Under the pieces are notes generated by a model, which was not told where the DNA came from, did no database searches, and worked only from the letters and a program-made list of their open reading frames with translations. The translations under genes and the position numbers were made by a program. A stretch of 38,445 nt of DNA from Cytophagales bacterium (GTDB lineage Bacteria; Bacteroidota; Bacteroidia; Cytophagales; Spirosomataceae): the NCBI GenBank assembly GCA_013298865.1, contig JAAFJL010000033.1, positions 1-38,445 of the forward strand, written 5' to 3'. Position 1 is the first letter of the stretch; every line of letters begins with the position of its first letter. Shown piece by piece: positions 1 through 8,300 of this stretch.

Positions 1-126
1 ATTATACTTATCCTCATTTTTTTGGTGTAGTCGCTCGAAATTATCGTGGAGCATTTTAGTATGGTCAATCTGTTTTTTTTCTAAGAGATTCATTTGTTCA
101 AGACTCGCTTTTTTTTGAGCTTCAAA
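1..126. repeat. Terminal redundancy, left copy (circle junction)
   Basis: These 126 bases are identical to the last 126 bases of the window (offset 38319). The gene lying here continues in frame across the join, so this is the overlap of a circular assembly and not a biological duplication. The real circle is 38,319 bp, and this segment should be counted once. Confidence 0.95.
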
Positions 127-234
127 CAATAAGATAACCTGTTTATTCATGGTAATTCCAAACTGAGCCTGATAGAGTCCTTGGAGTTTGGTCAAATCCG
201 TGTCGGATAATTCTTGCGGTGTTGTCGTATTCAT
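1..234 (-). CDS. Coiled-coil membrane protein, N-terminal part (gene crosses the circle junction)
   Basis: This is the 5' portion of a gene completed at the other end of the window. Reading minus from an ATG at 234-232 gives MNTTTPQELSDTDLTKLQ and runs open to base 1. It is in the same frame as the piece ending at 37813, for a whole protein of about 246 residues. The N-terminal half is a long charged helix rich in Lys, Glu and Gln, probably a coiled coil. One membrane helix follows at about residues 132-155. The start lies 11 bp after the stop of the ParA-like gene, so the two are surely co-transcribed. I do not recognise a family. A single-span coiled-coil protein beside a ParA-like ATPase and a TraE-like protein suggests a membrane scaffold for DNA transfer, which is inference. 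Confidence 0.85.
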   Translation of the reverse strand, partial: MNTTTPQELSDTDLTKLQGLYQAQFGITMNKQVILLFEAQKKASLEQMNLLEKKQIDHTKMLHDNFERLHQKNEDKYN

Positions 235-245
235 AAATGATTGTT

Positions 246-974
246 TTAAAGATTTTGTATTTCAAGTTCCGTCCTCCATTGGGTGAGCATATCAGGGAAA
301 TCATCGAGGCACTTACCTTGCATCATCATCAGGCGTACATCGGTTTCCGTTTCCGAGCCTTTACCAAAATCGCCAAAGGGCTTACAAGGCAGGTTAAACC
401 TTTCGGCATACTTTTTTAATTGCGTTAATTGAGCCTCCGACTCGCTGAATTTTTCGAGGTTTGGATAAATAATAATGTCGTGATGTTCCCCAAATATTTG
501 TTGTACTTTTTCAAGATAGCTCATACAAGCCAAGTAATTAGTATTACCCGCCACCACCACTTGAAAAATAAATTTCAAGTTAAATTCTTTTTCCAATTCC
601 TTTAATTCGCCAGGTTCAAAGAACGTAATAAATAATTCTAAAAATTGGTCAGATTCAAGCGTTCCAAAATCAATAAAGACCCGCTCAAAAGCAAACTCGT
701 TTTCTCCAAACCGTTTGAGCATTTTCATAAAGAGTTTTCTTTCAATATTTTTTTGTTCATCCAAGATGTTAAAAAACACGACCCTCTCTTTCTTATTTTT
801 GGGAGGGATGAACCGTAGATTTTGGGTAGAAGACGTTTTACTATTAAAATCCGCATCAATGAATAAGGTGTTTTCATCGTGGTAATTTTTGAGAGCCAAC
901 AGGTAAGTTAAGAACGATTTACCCGCTCCCCCCTTTCCTTGTACTTGACAATAGATGAATCGAGTATTTCTCAT
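246..974 (-). CDS. ParA/MinD-like P-loop ATPase of the mobilization-linked operon
   Basis: The 242-residue protein has a deviant Walker A motif, GKGGAGKS, at residues 13-20, an LFIDADFNSKTSS segment after it, and a Walker B-like VFIDFGTLESDQ. These place it in the SIMIBI ParA/MinD class. It has no N-terminal DNA-binding domain, and it diverges from the plasmid's own partition ParA at 32973-33728. ParA-like proteins called TraA open the transfer operons of Bacteroidota conjugative elements, and VirC1-like ATPases can help recruit relaxosomes; either is a reasonable model. It lies between an HTH-like gene 48 bp upstream and the coiled-coil membrane gene 11 bp downstream, divergent from mobC-mobA. 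ATPase assignment is firm; the role in transfer rests on context. Confidence 0.85.
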   Translation of the reverse strand: MRNTRFIYCQVQGKGGAGKSFLTYLLALKNYHDENTLFIDADFNSKTSSTQNLRFIPPKNKKERVVFFNILDEQKNIERKLFMKMLKRFGENEFAFERVFIDFGTLESDQFLELFITFFEPGELKELEKEFNLKFIFQVVVAGNTNYLACMSYLEKVQQIFGEHHDIIIYPNLEKFSESEAQLTQLKKYAERFNLPCKPFGDFGKGSETETDVRLMMMQGKCLDDFPDMLTQWRTELEIQNL

Positions 975-982
975 AATATGGC

Positions 983-1016
983 ATTAAAACAGGTCAAAAA
1001 AACAGCCTGTTTTAAT
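983..1016 (-). promoter_or_regulatory. Intercistronic hairpin
   Basis: There is a perfect 11-bp inverted repeat (arms 983-993 and 1006-1016, arm ATTAAAACAGG, 12-nt loop) in the 48-bp gap between the HTH-like gene and the ParA-like gene. On the minus strand the stem is not followed by a clean T-run. An attenuator, an mRNA processing or stability hairpin, or a protein-binding site are all possible. Confidence 0.55.
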
Positions 1017-1022
1017 AAACTG

Positions 1023-1493
1023 TTAAAACCCTAAATCGTTAGTATTTTGTTCTTGAAATTCCAACCATTGGGCTTTATTGAATGGTTGGTTTAACGGTTC
1101 GATTCGCTCCGATAAAGGTATTTCTTTTGTAGCTTTAATAGGAGGAATTTCCCACACGGAGCTTGTCAAAGCATCCTCCTTTTCTACCGCCACATCCTTT
1201 ACTTTTTTCACCAAATTAGGTACTTTCTCCGATTTAGTTTTTACTTTTTTCTTCTCCTTGTTAGGAGTTTGTAATTTTTTAGCGACTCTAATACGAGTCA
1301 TATCAATGGTAGATTTAGAAATGGGAATTCCTAAATCCTTGGAAATAAGAGCAGCGATAGTTTCGGCAGTATGGTTGTAAGAGAACAGCGATTCATAGAC
1401 TTTAAAGAGCATAAAATTTCGTTTTCTCTTCTTGGAGAGAAAAGCTTCTTTGAGCATTTCTTTGGTAAATTCCAATTTCATAGATTCATTCAT
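1023..1493 (-). CDS. Putative HTH DNA-binding protein, first gene of the mobilization-linked operon
   Basis: The 156-residue protein has no family I can name with certainty. Residues about 40-73 (AETIAALISKDLG, then SKSTIDMTRIRVAKK) look like a helix-turn-helix with a basic recognition helix. A Lys-rich linker of about 25 residues follows, then an acidic, Pro-containing tail. This arrangement suits a DNA-binding protein that also contacts a partner. It is the first gene of the minus-strand operon that continues through the ParA-like and coiled-coil genes over the circle junction, and it is divergent from mobC. An oriT-binding accessory factor or operon regulator is plausible but unproven. A second in-frame Met at residue 5 could be the start. 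Confidence 0.7.
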   Translation of the reverse strand: MNESMKLEFTKEMLKEAFLSKKRKRNFMLFKVYESLFSYNHTAETIAALISKDLGIPISKSTIDMTRIRVAKKLQTPNKEKKKVKTKSEKVPNLVKKVKDVAVEKEDALTSSVWEIPPIKATKEIPLSERIEPLNQPFNKAQWLEFQEQNTNDLGF

Positions 1494-1613
1494 TAAGGCG
1501 ATTTGAGGGCGAAGTTGCTTAAAAAAGGCTATCAGTTGATTTAGTGCAGATATAGTGCTAATTTAATGATGATATTTTGTTAGTAAGCCCCTCAAATAAA
1601 AAAAGGTAAAAAA

Positions 1614-1665
1614 TCTATTTAATCAGGAGGATTTTTTTACAAAAAAATCCTCCTGATTAAATAGA
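1614..1665. repeat. Perfect 25-bp inverted repeat with a 2-base loop
   Basis: The left arm is 1614-1638 and the right arm 1641-1665, separated only by AC. The arm contains AATCAGGAGGATTTTTTT. Both flanking operons are transcribed away from it, so it is not an obvious terminator for either. It could form a DNA cruciform or a single-strand hairpin during transfer or replication. Confidence 0.9.
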
Positions 1666-1928
1666 GAAGTATTTTATTAGTACGAAGATAAGCAAAAGAA
1701 TTAAGAAATTTATAAAAATAGCGAGCTATTTTTAGCAAAAAAAAGGAAACAAGCACAAAAAAATAGTTCGTGAAATATTTGGCGGATTGAAAGCGGTGTA
1801 GTATTTTTATTTATCTTTTGTTAGAAAGAGCAAGGTGTGTCGAAATGTCATAACAAAATATCCTTTCAGTCTATTTTGTTCTTCCATTCCGACCCGCCCC
1901 CTTCCTATCGTCAGTGGGCTACCCCTTG

Positions 1929-2056
1929 TTTTTTTCGTAGCTTGCCCCGTCTTCGTCAGGGGCATCGCAACGAAAAAAATTAAAAGGCAGAAGTTTTTAT
2001 CTTTTTATTTTTTCCCCCGAGTCAAAAAACGGTATGAATTTTTTAATTCATACCGT
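1929..2056. other. Candidate oriT / MobC-binding structures
   Basis: Two structured segments lie 60-190 bp upstream of mobC. The first has outer arms TTTTTTTCGT (1929-1938) and ACGAAAAAAA (1970-1979) enclosing an inner stem TGCCCC (1943-1948) / GGGGCA (1959-1964), in a GC-rich patch unlike its AT-rich surroundings. The second is a perfect 12-bp inverted repeat, ACGGTATGAATT (2029-2040) and its complement (2045-2056), with a TTTT loop. Inverted repeats next to a nic site upstream of mobC-mobA are typical of mobilizable plasmids. The nic site itself cannot be read off. Confidence 0.5.
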
Positions 2057-2119
2057 CATAACTTTAAAAAATTGTTGTTGGTAAGCGATATAAAATCTTT
2101 TTAAATTCTATTTATTATC

Positions 2120-2539
2120 ATGGAATCAAACGAGCCAAAACCCAAAAAGTCCAAGCCCAAAGTGGAGCATCCGCAGGATAAGCAGCACCCGAAGACTACC
2201 CAAATTCAGTTTCGGGTGAGTGCGAAAGATAAGCAACTATTGGAAGCGAAAGCCAAAGCAACGGGTAAGAAAAAACTCAGTGTCTATCTATTGGAATTAG
2301 GTTTAAATGCCAGCGAAGAAGTGGTTGAAAAAGTCGTAGAAAAAAAGGTAGAAGACAGCGAATTAGTAATCACTTTACGAGGATTACGGCAGAGCTTAAT
2401 TCATGCAGGGAATAATCTCAATCAACTGACCAAGAAAGTTAATTCCACCAATTTTTTAATTCATTCGGAGCAACGCCAATTGGTTCAATTAATCCAACAG
2501 ATAGAGTCTATGTGTGTAGAAATCAAAACTAAACTATGA
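2120..2539 (+). CDS. mobC: Plasmid mobilization relaxosome protein MobC
   Basis: The 139-residue protein has a Pro/Lys-rich start, then a ribbon-helix-helix-like region (TTQIQFRVSAKDKQLLEAKA, LSVYLLELGL). It ends with the MobC signature GNNLNQLTKKVN at about residues 97-108. MobC proteins bind oriT, help open the strands and assist the relaxase. The stop codon overlaps the start of the relaxase gene (ATGA), which fixes both reading frames and indicates translational coupling. The candidate oriT structures lie directly upstream. Confidence 0.9.
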   Translation: MESNEPKPKKSKPKVEHPQDKQHPKTTQIQFRVSAKDKQLLEAKAKATGKKKLSVYLLELGLNASEEVVEKVVEKKVEDSELVITLRGLRQSLIHAGNNLNQLTKKVNSTNFLIHSEQRQLVQLIQQIESMCVEIKTKL

Positions 2540-3561
2540 TAATTAATTCAGGCGTTAGTATGAGTTATATGGGCAGTGCCAAGTATAACGAACACGGTTC
2601 AAGAGCCGAGATGAAAGAGCGACAGCAAGCTGCCATAGCCGAGAACCGCCCCTACATTCCCAAGGGCGAATTATATTATTCCCAATACTGCGGTTACGCC
2701 AGTGAAGAGATAGGGGAGATGATGGAAAACTATAAAATGGAGATGAATCCCAAATTAGAAAAATGTGCTTACACTCCTTCGATGAACTTTGCCCCCGAAG
2801 ACCGAGGGAAGCTCAGTGAAGAGCAGAAATTGGAGATTATTCATGAATTTGCGGAGTATATGGGATTTGCACAAAACCAATATTGTGTTCACCGACACGA
2901 TGATAAAGCCCACGAGCATTTTCATTTTGTGGTGAACCGAATCGGGTTCGATGGGAAGACGTGGAATGACAGTTTTAGTAAGCGAAGGGTAAACGAATTT
3001 TCGAGACAAACCGAGGTCAAATACGATTTGCGGCAGGTGGTTGGGAAATCGAGAGAGCGATTAAAGGCAACAGGAAAAGACGAAAATTTTGTAAGTCAAA
3101 ACCCCTATTTAGCCCCCTTGCGAAAAGATATTGACGAAGCGATATTGAAACACGATGATTTCAAAGGCTTCAAAAAGGCAATGGAAAGTAAGGGTTACAA
3201 AGTACAAACAGGTTTTGGATTGGGTTATACGAATGCGAAAGGCGTAAAGATTGGGAGCAAAGATTTAGGGGAAGGGTACAAGAAAAGTGAGGTCGATAGC
3301 CGTATCGAAACAGGTCGATTGAGCCGAGAGCAGGAGCGACAGGCAAACTTGAAATTACAGTTGCAACGAGGTATCGAAGAACGGCAACGGATAGCCGAAG
3401 TTCAAGAAAAACAACGTTTAAAGGAATTGGCACAAGAGCAGGAGCGAGAAGCGATACAACGAGAAAAGGCAACCGAAGAGCAAGCCAAGCAGGAAAAGCA
3501 AAAACAGCAAGTACAACCAAACCCGATGTTTCCGAAGCAGAGCGGTGGAATGAAGAGGTAA
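2536..3561 (+). CDS. mobA: MobA-type relaxase (MOBP-like)
   Basis: The 341-residue relaxase nicks oriT and stays covalently attached to the DNA 5' end through a tyrosine, leading the strand into the recipient. The N-terminus has a YNE segment near residue 18. The metal-binding motif HRHDDKAHEHFHFVVNR is at about residues 118-134 (the HxDxxxxHxHxVxNR pattern), followed by FDGKTWNDSFSKRRVNEF. The C-terminal third is a Gln/Glu/Arg-rich helix, probably a coiled coil. The ATG at 2536 overlaps the mobC stop and was kept for that reason. No coupling protein or mating-pair genes follow, so the plasmid is mobilizable and not self-transmissible by any system visible here. Confidence 0.93.
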   Translation: MIINSGVSMSYMGSAKYNEHGSRAEMKERQQAAIAENRPYIPKGELYYSQYCGYASEEIGEMMENYKMEMNPKLEKCAYTPSMNFAPEDRGKLSEEQKLEIIHEFAEYMGFAQNQYCVHRHDDKAHEHFHFVVNRIGFDGKTWNDSFSKRRVNEFSRQTEVKYDLRQVVGKSRERLKATGKDENFVSQNPYLAPLRKDIDEAILKHDDFKGFKKAMESKGYKVQTGFGLGYTNAKGVKIGSKDLGEGYKKSEVDSRIETGRLSREQERQANLKLQLQRGIEERQRIAEVQEKQRLKELAQEQEREAIQREKATEEQAKQEKQKQQVQPNPMFPKQSGGMKR

Positions 3562-3724
3562 AATTCAGCAATTATCCTAAATAATTTGAAAGTAAAGAAA
3601 AGTTGCGTAACATTGCGAAAAAAATAAACGATACAAAAAATATAAAAGAGATAGTTTAATTAACATATAGATTGCGTTTTTACTGAAAAATTCTGTTCTC
3701 GAAAATCTGGTACATTTTCACTTT

Positions 3725-3789
3725 CACTTAACAGAAATAAAGTTCAAACGCCACGTCGAAAGCGTGGCGTTACTTTATTTTGTTAAGTG
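3725..3789 (+). terminator. Long stem-loop after mobA
   Basis: A strong stem AACGCCACG (3747-3755) / CGTGGCGTT (3763-3771) with loop TCGAAAG is extended by outer arms CACTTAAC...AATAAAGT and ACTTTATT...GTTAAGTG, giving a nearly continuous hairpin of about 65 nt. T-rich sequence lies within the outer 3' arm. It may terminate mobCA transcription 160 bp after the stop. The length is unusual for a simple terminator, and a remnant of a small palindromic element is an alternative. Confidence 0.6.
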
Positions 3790-3961
3790 GGTTTACCAGA
3801 GCCTCGAGGACGAAGTATGAGTGACGTTCACGCTTTTTTCACGCCCACCCGTCATTGTCATATTCTCCTTTTTCTGAAATTCATTCAGAAAAATCCCTTT
3901 CAGTTTCCCGTAATCGGTCTTTTTTGAATTTTAACAATTCATTCAAAAAATCTATACCCTT

Positions 3962-4198
3962 ATGTCCTCACATGATTTTCATTTGCATTTTGATAGAGCC
4001 GTACAGACGATTTATGAGTTTAAAGCTATTCGTTTGAGTCAATTATTGAGTGAAGCAGACGAAATAAAAAAAGGTTTTATTCGAGCCGAATTGAGCGACT
4101 TAGACGAAGCAAAGCGAGTATTATATTCACTCAGTGCCGATACTATTGAGGTATTTATTCAAGCATTAAGCGATAAATATTCTTCGATTCAAGCCTAA
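3962..4198 (+). CDS. Small hypothetical protein
   Basis: This 78-residue protein has no recognisable family. It is acidic and predicted mostly helical (EFKAIRLSQLLSEADEIKKG, DLDEAKRVLYSLSADTIEVF), without signal peptide or membrane helix. It lies 50 bp before a secreted-protein gene on the same strand and 400 bp after mobA. Codon usage and regular helical amphipathicity favour a real gene. The function is unknown. Confidence 0.6.
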   Translation: MSSHDFHLHFDRAVQTIYEFKAIRLSQLLSEADEIKKGFIRAELSDLDEAKRVLYSLSADTIEVFIQALSDKYSSIQA

Positions 4199-4248
4199 AT
4201 ATTATTTACAATTTTCATTTTTTTAATTAACAGAACACTAAATTTTCC

Positions 4249-5037
4249 ATGAAAAACATTTCAAAAACCACCTTATTGTTAGCATTATTGCTGTGTTTAG
4301 TATCGTCCTTATTCGCCCAAGAATCCTTGACGAATAAAGAAATTATCAACTTGCAAGCCTCCAAAATCTCGCAAGACCTCATTTTAGCCAAGATTTCCGC
4401 CAGCAAGTGCCAATTCGATTTGACGGCTCAGGGTTTAATTGACCTCAAAAGTGGCAAGCTCTCCGATAAAGTGGTGAGGGCAATGTTTGTGGCATCGCCC
4501 CCGATGGAAACTATGACGAATCAGGATGTCATCAAACTTTCCGATTCGGACGTTTCAACCACTATTTTAAAAGAGAAAATTAGTAAAACGCCCCATAAAT
4601 TTGAGGTGGATTCGGAGTCCTTAATTAAGCTAAAAGTTGCCAAAGTAAATGATGGGGTAGTGAAAGAAATGATTTTAAATCCAATTCAAGGGAGTAATTC
4701 AAGTATTGCGGTAGTTGCCAGTAAGCCCAGCCCCGCAGCAGTCATTCCCCCGACTGCCAGTATTCCGAGTACGAAACCCAATAGTACCGTTTCATGGGAG
4801 CAAGTAATTGTAACCGGTGCTTTTGAAGAAGTAAAAGGCTTGACCCGCATCGGGGAGATTTCAGCATCCGCCAGCCGTGCATTTGGCAGTGAACAGAAAT
4901 TGCACAAGGAAGCAATTGACAAAATTAAAAAGGAAGCTGCCAGTAAAGGAGCAACGCACGTGATGATTCAGTCGAATAATTTTGCTCCCACGCCTTTAAA
5001 TACTGTTTCATTGAGTGGTGTTTGTTATAAAAAATGA
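4249..5037 (+). CDS. Secreted protein with two internal repeats and a C-terminal DUF4156-like region
   Basis: The 262-residue protein has a signal peptide (hydrophobic LLLALLLCLVSSLFAQ, cleavage near residue 24). Two copies of a 54-residue helical module follow: LTNKEIINLQASKISQDLI... (about 26-79) and MTNQDVIKLSDSDVSTTIL... (about 88-141). Each ends with an LK-x-(A/G)K(L/V)xDxVV(R/K)xM pattern. A Ser/Pro-rich linker leads to a C-terminal domain ending GATHVMIQSNNF, which resembles small periplasmic DUF4156/YbjQ-like domains. It probably acts outside the cytoplasm. Similar secreted repeat proteins occur widely in Bacteroidota without a known function, and no link to plasmid transfer is evident. 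Confidence 0.8.
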   Translation: MKNISKTTLLLALLLCLVSSLFAQESLTNKEIINLQASKISQDLILAKISASKCQFDLTAQGLIDLKSGKLSDKVVRAMFVASPPMETMTNQDVIKLSDSDVSTTILKEKISKTPHKFEVDSESLIKLKVAKVNDGVVKEMILNPIQGSNSSIAVVASKPSPAAVIPPTASIPSTKPNSTVSWEQVIVTGAFEEVKGLTRIGEISASASRAFGSEQKLHKEAIDKIKKEAASKGATHVMIQSNNFAPTPLNTVSLSGVCYKK

Positions 5038-5143
5038 AGCTCTGTTTTGGTTTAGAAAAGGCAAAACCAGAGACTTAATTTTATATTTTAGAAAATCGTA
5101 TATAGTCGCTTAATTAACAAGTAGAGTGATAAAATAAAATTAA

Positions 5144-5188
5144 TAGCGTAGAATTACCTAATCTACTAAATTAGGTAATTCTACGCTA
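5144..5188. repeat. Near-perfect hairpin upstream of the RHS gene
   Basis: The arms 5144-5162 and 5170-5188 (19 bp, core AGCGTAGAATTACCTA) pair perfectly around a 7-nt loop. It lies 106 bp after a stop codon and 139 bp before the RHS start. It may be a terminator-like hairpin for the upstream gene, although no T-run follows. A similar half-sequence (AGGTAGTTTTACGCTAAAAG) occurs at 17808-17827 upstream of the cytolysin gene. Confidence 0.7.
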
Positions 5189-5326
5189 AAAGGATAAAAG
5201 AAAATTTCGGAGATTTGTGGCAGAATGTAAATTGACCACTATTACCCTTTTGTAAAATAAAGTAAGCATTAATTTTAATCAAACCGTTCACCGCCCCCTA
5301 TTTAGAGGCAAAATACCAAACCAACC

Positions 5327-8300
5327 ATGAATAAAATTCTATTTAGCATTCTGTGCTTAGTGTGTCTAAGTACCAGTTTTGGCGTTTTCTCACAAGAAAC
5401 TAAACCGCAAACGCCAGCGACCCCCACCAAAGAAGAACCCAAAGCCATTCCAGTTCCAACGACTGACAAAGCCAATGACGGAGGAACAGGAAAAGGCGAT
5501 GATACACCCAAAGACCCAAACCCTGACCCCAAAAAACCGACAGAAACAGCTTCACTTAATGCAGCGAGCGATGGACAAGGTTCAGCCAATTCTTCCTCAA
5601 TTTCTCCCGAAGCCAATTTAGCAAATCGTCTGCAAGATATTGCAGTAAACCTTTACACGGGTACGCCCATGATTGGCTACCCTATCGCTACACTTAAAGA
5701 AGTGGATGTAACTGTGCCTGTTTCCATAAATTATAATGCTACTGGCATGAAAGGGCATGATGTAGCTTCTTGGTGTGGGATGAATTGGCAATTATCAGCA
5801 GGCGGTTTTTTGAGCAGAATTGTCAGAAATGTACCCGATGAAGGGAGATTGGATATTACTAATTTGAATGCTGAAACCGCAGTAGCTCGAAAAGGATTCT
5901 ATAAATACGGAGCAAATATAAGTAATACCAATAATACAGATGATAGTGAGCCTGATTGGTTTTTCCTTAATGTGGGAGGTGCAAGTTATAAATTTATGCT
6001 TGAACCATTTACGGGTAAAGCCCGATTTTTCCCCGATGCGGATATTGACGTACAAGTAACTTTTACGGTTCGCCCCGATGGACAAGGTATCGTTGGAAAA
6101 TTCAGTAACTGGATTTTTAAAATGCCTAACGGAATGATTTATGAATTTTCTGGTATTGCTGGCACAACAGAAAGTAGTTTTGAAGCCGAGGCTAATTTCA
6201 ATTTCAATGGTCATTCTCCTTATTATCGTACTACAAATCTTTTAACCTCTGGTTGGTATCTTACCAAAATTATGGGTACTTATGGACATCCAGTAAATTT
6301 CACCTACGATGCTTCGGACTATGCTTATTACAAATTGTCAGAACAATATACTACATTCAATGGAGGGGGTGGTCATTGCCCAACGCTAAATCAAATTCAA
6401 AATAAAAAAATAAATCGTGTTTATATTGAAGGGGCAACACCCAAAAAAATTGAGGGTTCAACCTTAGAAATAGTTTTTAATGAATGTGTGCCTTTTTGTT
6501 TTACGTGGGTAAATCCATTTACTGGTATTACTGAAAATGTTTGTACCACAGGTTCATGTATTGCTAATAGAGAAGATGTTGATAATGGTGGATTTACTTC
6601 TAATGCTACTTTGAAATTACTACAAAATATCGTTGTTCGTGATAAAACAAATCCGTCAGCTATTCCAGTAAGATATAATTTTGAATATGAATATTTAGGA
6701 CAAGATTTTATCAATGGTTATCAACCTATTCCTTATGGTTACACATTGTCAAGTACCAATCCCTATCATTGGGAAAAGCGATTATTTCTAAAAAGAATTA
6801 TCATGCCCGATACGAATATTTCGTATCGTTTCAAATATAGAGGTGCAGGTCAAGCCTTCCCTTCACGGCTAACCCTTGGGCTTGACCATTGGGGATTTTT
6901 CAATGGAAAATCAACGAATCAGCATCTAATTGGTTCAGATTTATATACGCCTTCGGGCTGTACTACTGATGCAGACCGTAGTACGACTTTTGATAATCTT
7001 TACAATGATACCAGTATTGGTGAGACTAATTTAGTAAATATCAAAGCCTTTTTTGGAACATTAGAACAGATAGATTACTCATTGGGGGCAAGTACAAAGT
7101 TTTATTATGAACCCCATATCGCTAATAATTATTCGGGGTTAATTGGTGGAGTTAGGATTAAAGCCATTAAGTATCAAGATAAAATTTCGAGCATAACTCA
7201 AATTAAAAAATATGACTATACCAAGGATAATAGCACCCAAAGCGGTTTCTTATTTTTTAAACCCCTCTATCGTTTTAATGATTTATTTGGGTCTGAGGTA
7301 TCAAGTTCAAGTGTTTATGGACAAATGATGTTGGAATCTTCTAAGCCGTCCGTTGGATATGCCCAAGTAAAAGAAATACTTTGTGATAGTATAGGAACGC
7401 CAAGTTTAGGCTATACCATCAAAAATTTTAGCCAAGATGAACGAGACCCTATTGTAGCTTATGATATGTACCGAACTATTGGAAGTTCTTTCTATCTTTC
7501 GCCTGGTAAATACACCCCCGACCATGATTATTTCGGAGGGACAGAAAGTAGTACACGAATGTATAATCAGGCAGGGCAGTTATTAATGAAAAAAACACAA
7601 CGGTATCAATTATTATCCGATGGCAAATATTCAATTGGACTTAAAAAAGTGTTTTCATCTGGGCAATCTTTTGACTCCAATAAACTCTATACCCTCAGTA
7701 CCTTTAAGTTTCGTATGATTGGCGATAGTACAACGGTTTACGACCAAAACGGAGCTAATCCTGTAATCAATTGGACAACGCTTGACTATTCAGCAAAACA
7801 CAATCAAGTTATAAAATCTACTACCAAAGACGGACGTGGCAACGACCTTGAATCTCATACTCGTTACGTGGCTGATTATGTATTTGGTTCAGATTCAACA
7901 GCTTACGATGCTTGTTATGATTATGATGGTAATTCGGTAGATTGTAGTGACCCTACTGTTAATCCAGCCGCAACCCAAACGTTTTACAATTATACGCCCC
8001 ATATTCCAACGGGTAGTTTTGCCAAAGGTATTTGGCAATTACAACAAAGACATATTCTGCACGGAGTCGTAGAAACCTATACAAAACAGGCAGGAGCAAC
8101 CATTAGAGCATCTTTGAACCGATATTATGCGGATAGCACCAGCGACCACAAAGCAGGTCTTTTGTATGAAAACTATGTATTAGATAATGTACCCACTACC
8201 ACATTTGGTGAATCTATTTTTAGCAGAGCCACCGATGAAATTGTTAAATCAAGTGATTATGGACAGCCTCGCAGCCGTATGGAATCTTACACGAATAATG

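Larger units (their letters stand above)
1494..2119. other. Divergent intergenic region; candidate oriT region
   Basis: This 626-bp gap separates the minus-strand transfer-like operon from mobC-mobA. I see no credible gene in it: open frames here have no family resemblance and consist largely of low-complexity sequence. It holds a 25-bp perfect palindrome (1614-1665), a short GC-rich island with nested stems (1929-1979) and a 12-bp inverted repeat (2029-2056). Position just upstream of the relaxase operon is the usual place for oriT. Confidence 0.6.

Noticed and set aside
1..126. Terminal direct repeat as a transposon or phage end
   Set aside because: The repeat lies inside one continuous coding sequence once the ends are joined, which fits assembly overlap of a circle.
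1835..2104. Small plus-strand gene upstream of mobC
   Set aside because: It is composed of Phe/Lys-rich low-complexity sequence over the candidate oriT stems, with no family resemblance.
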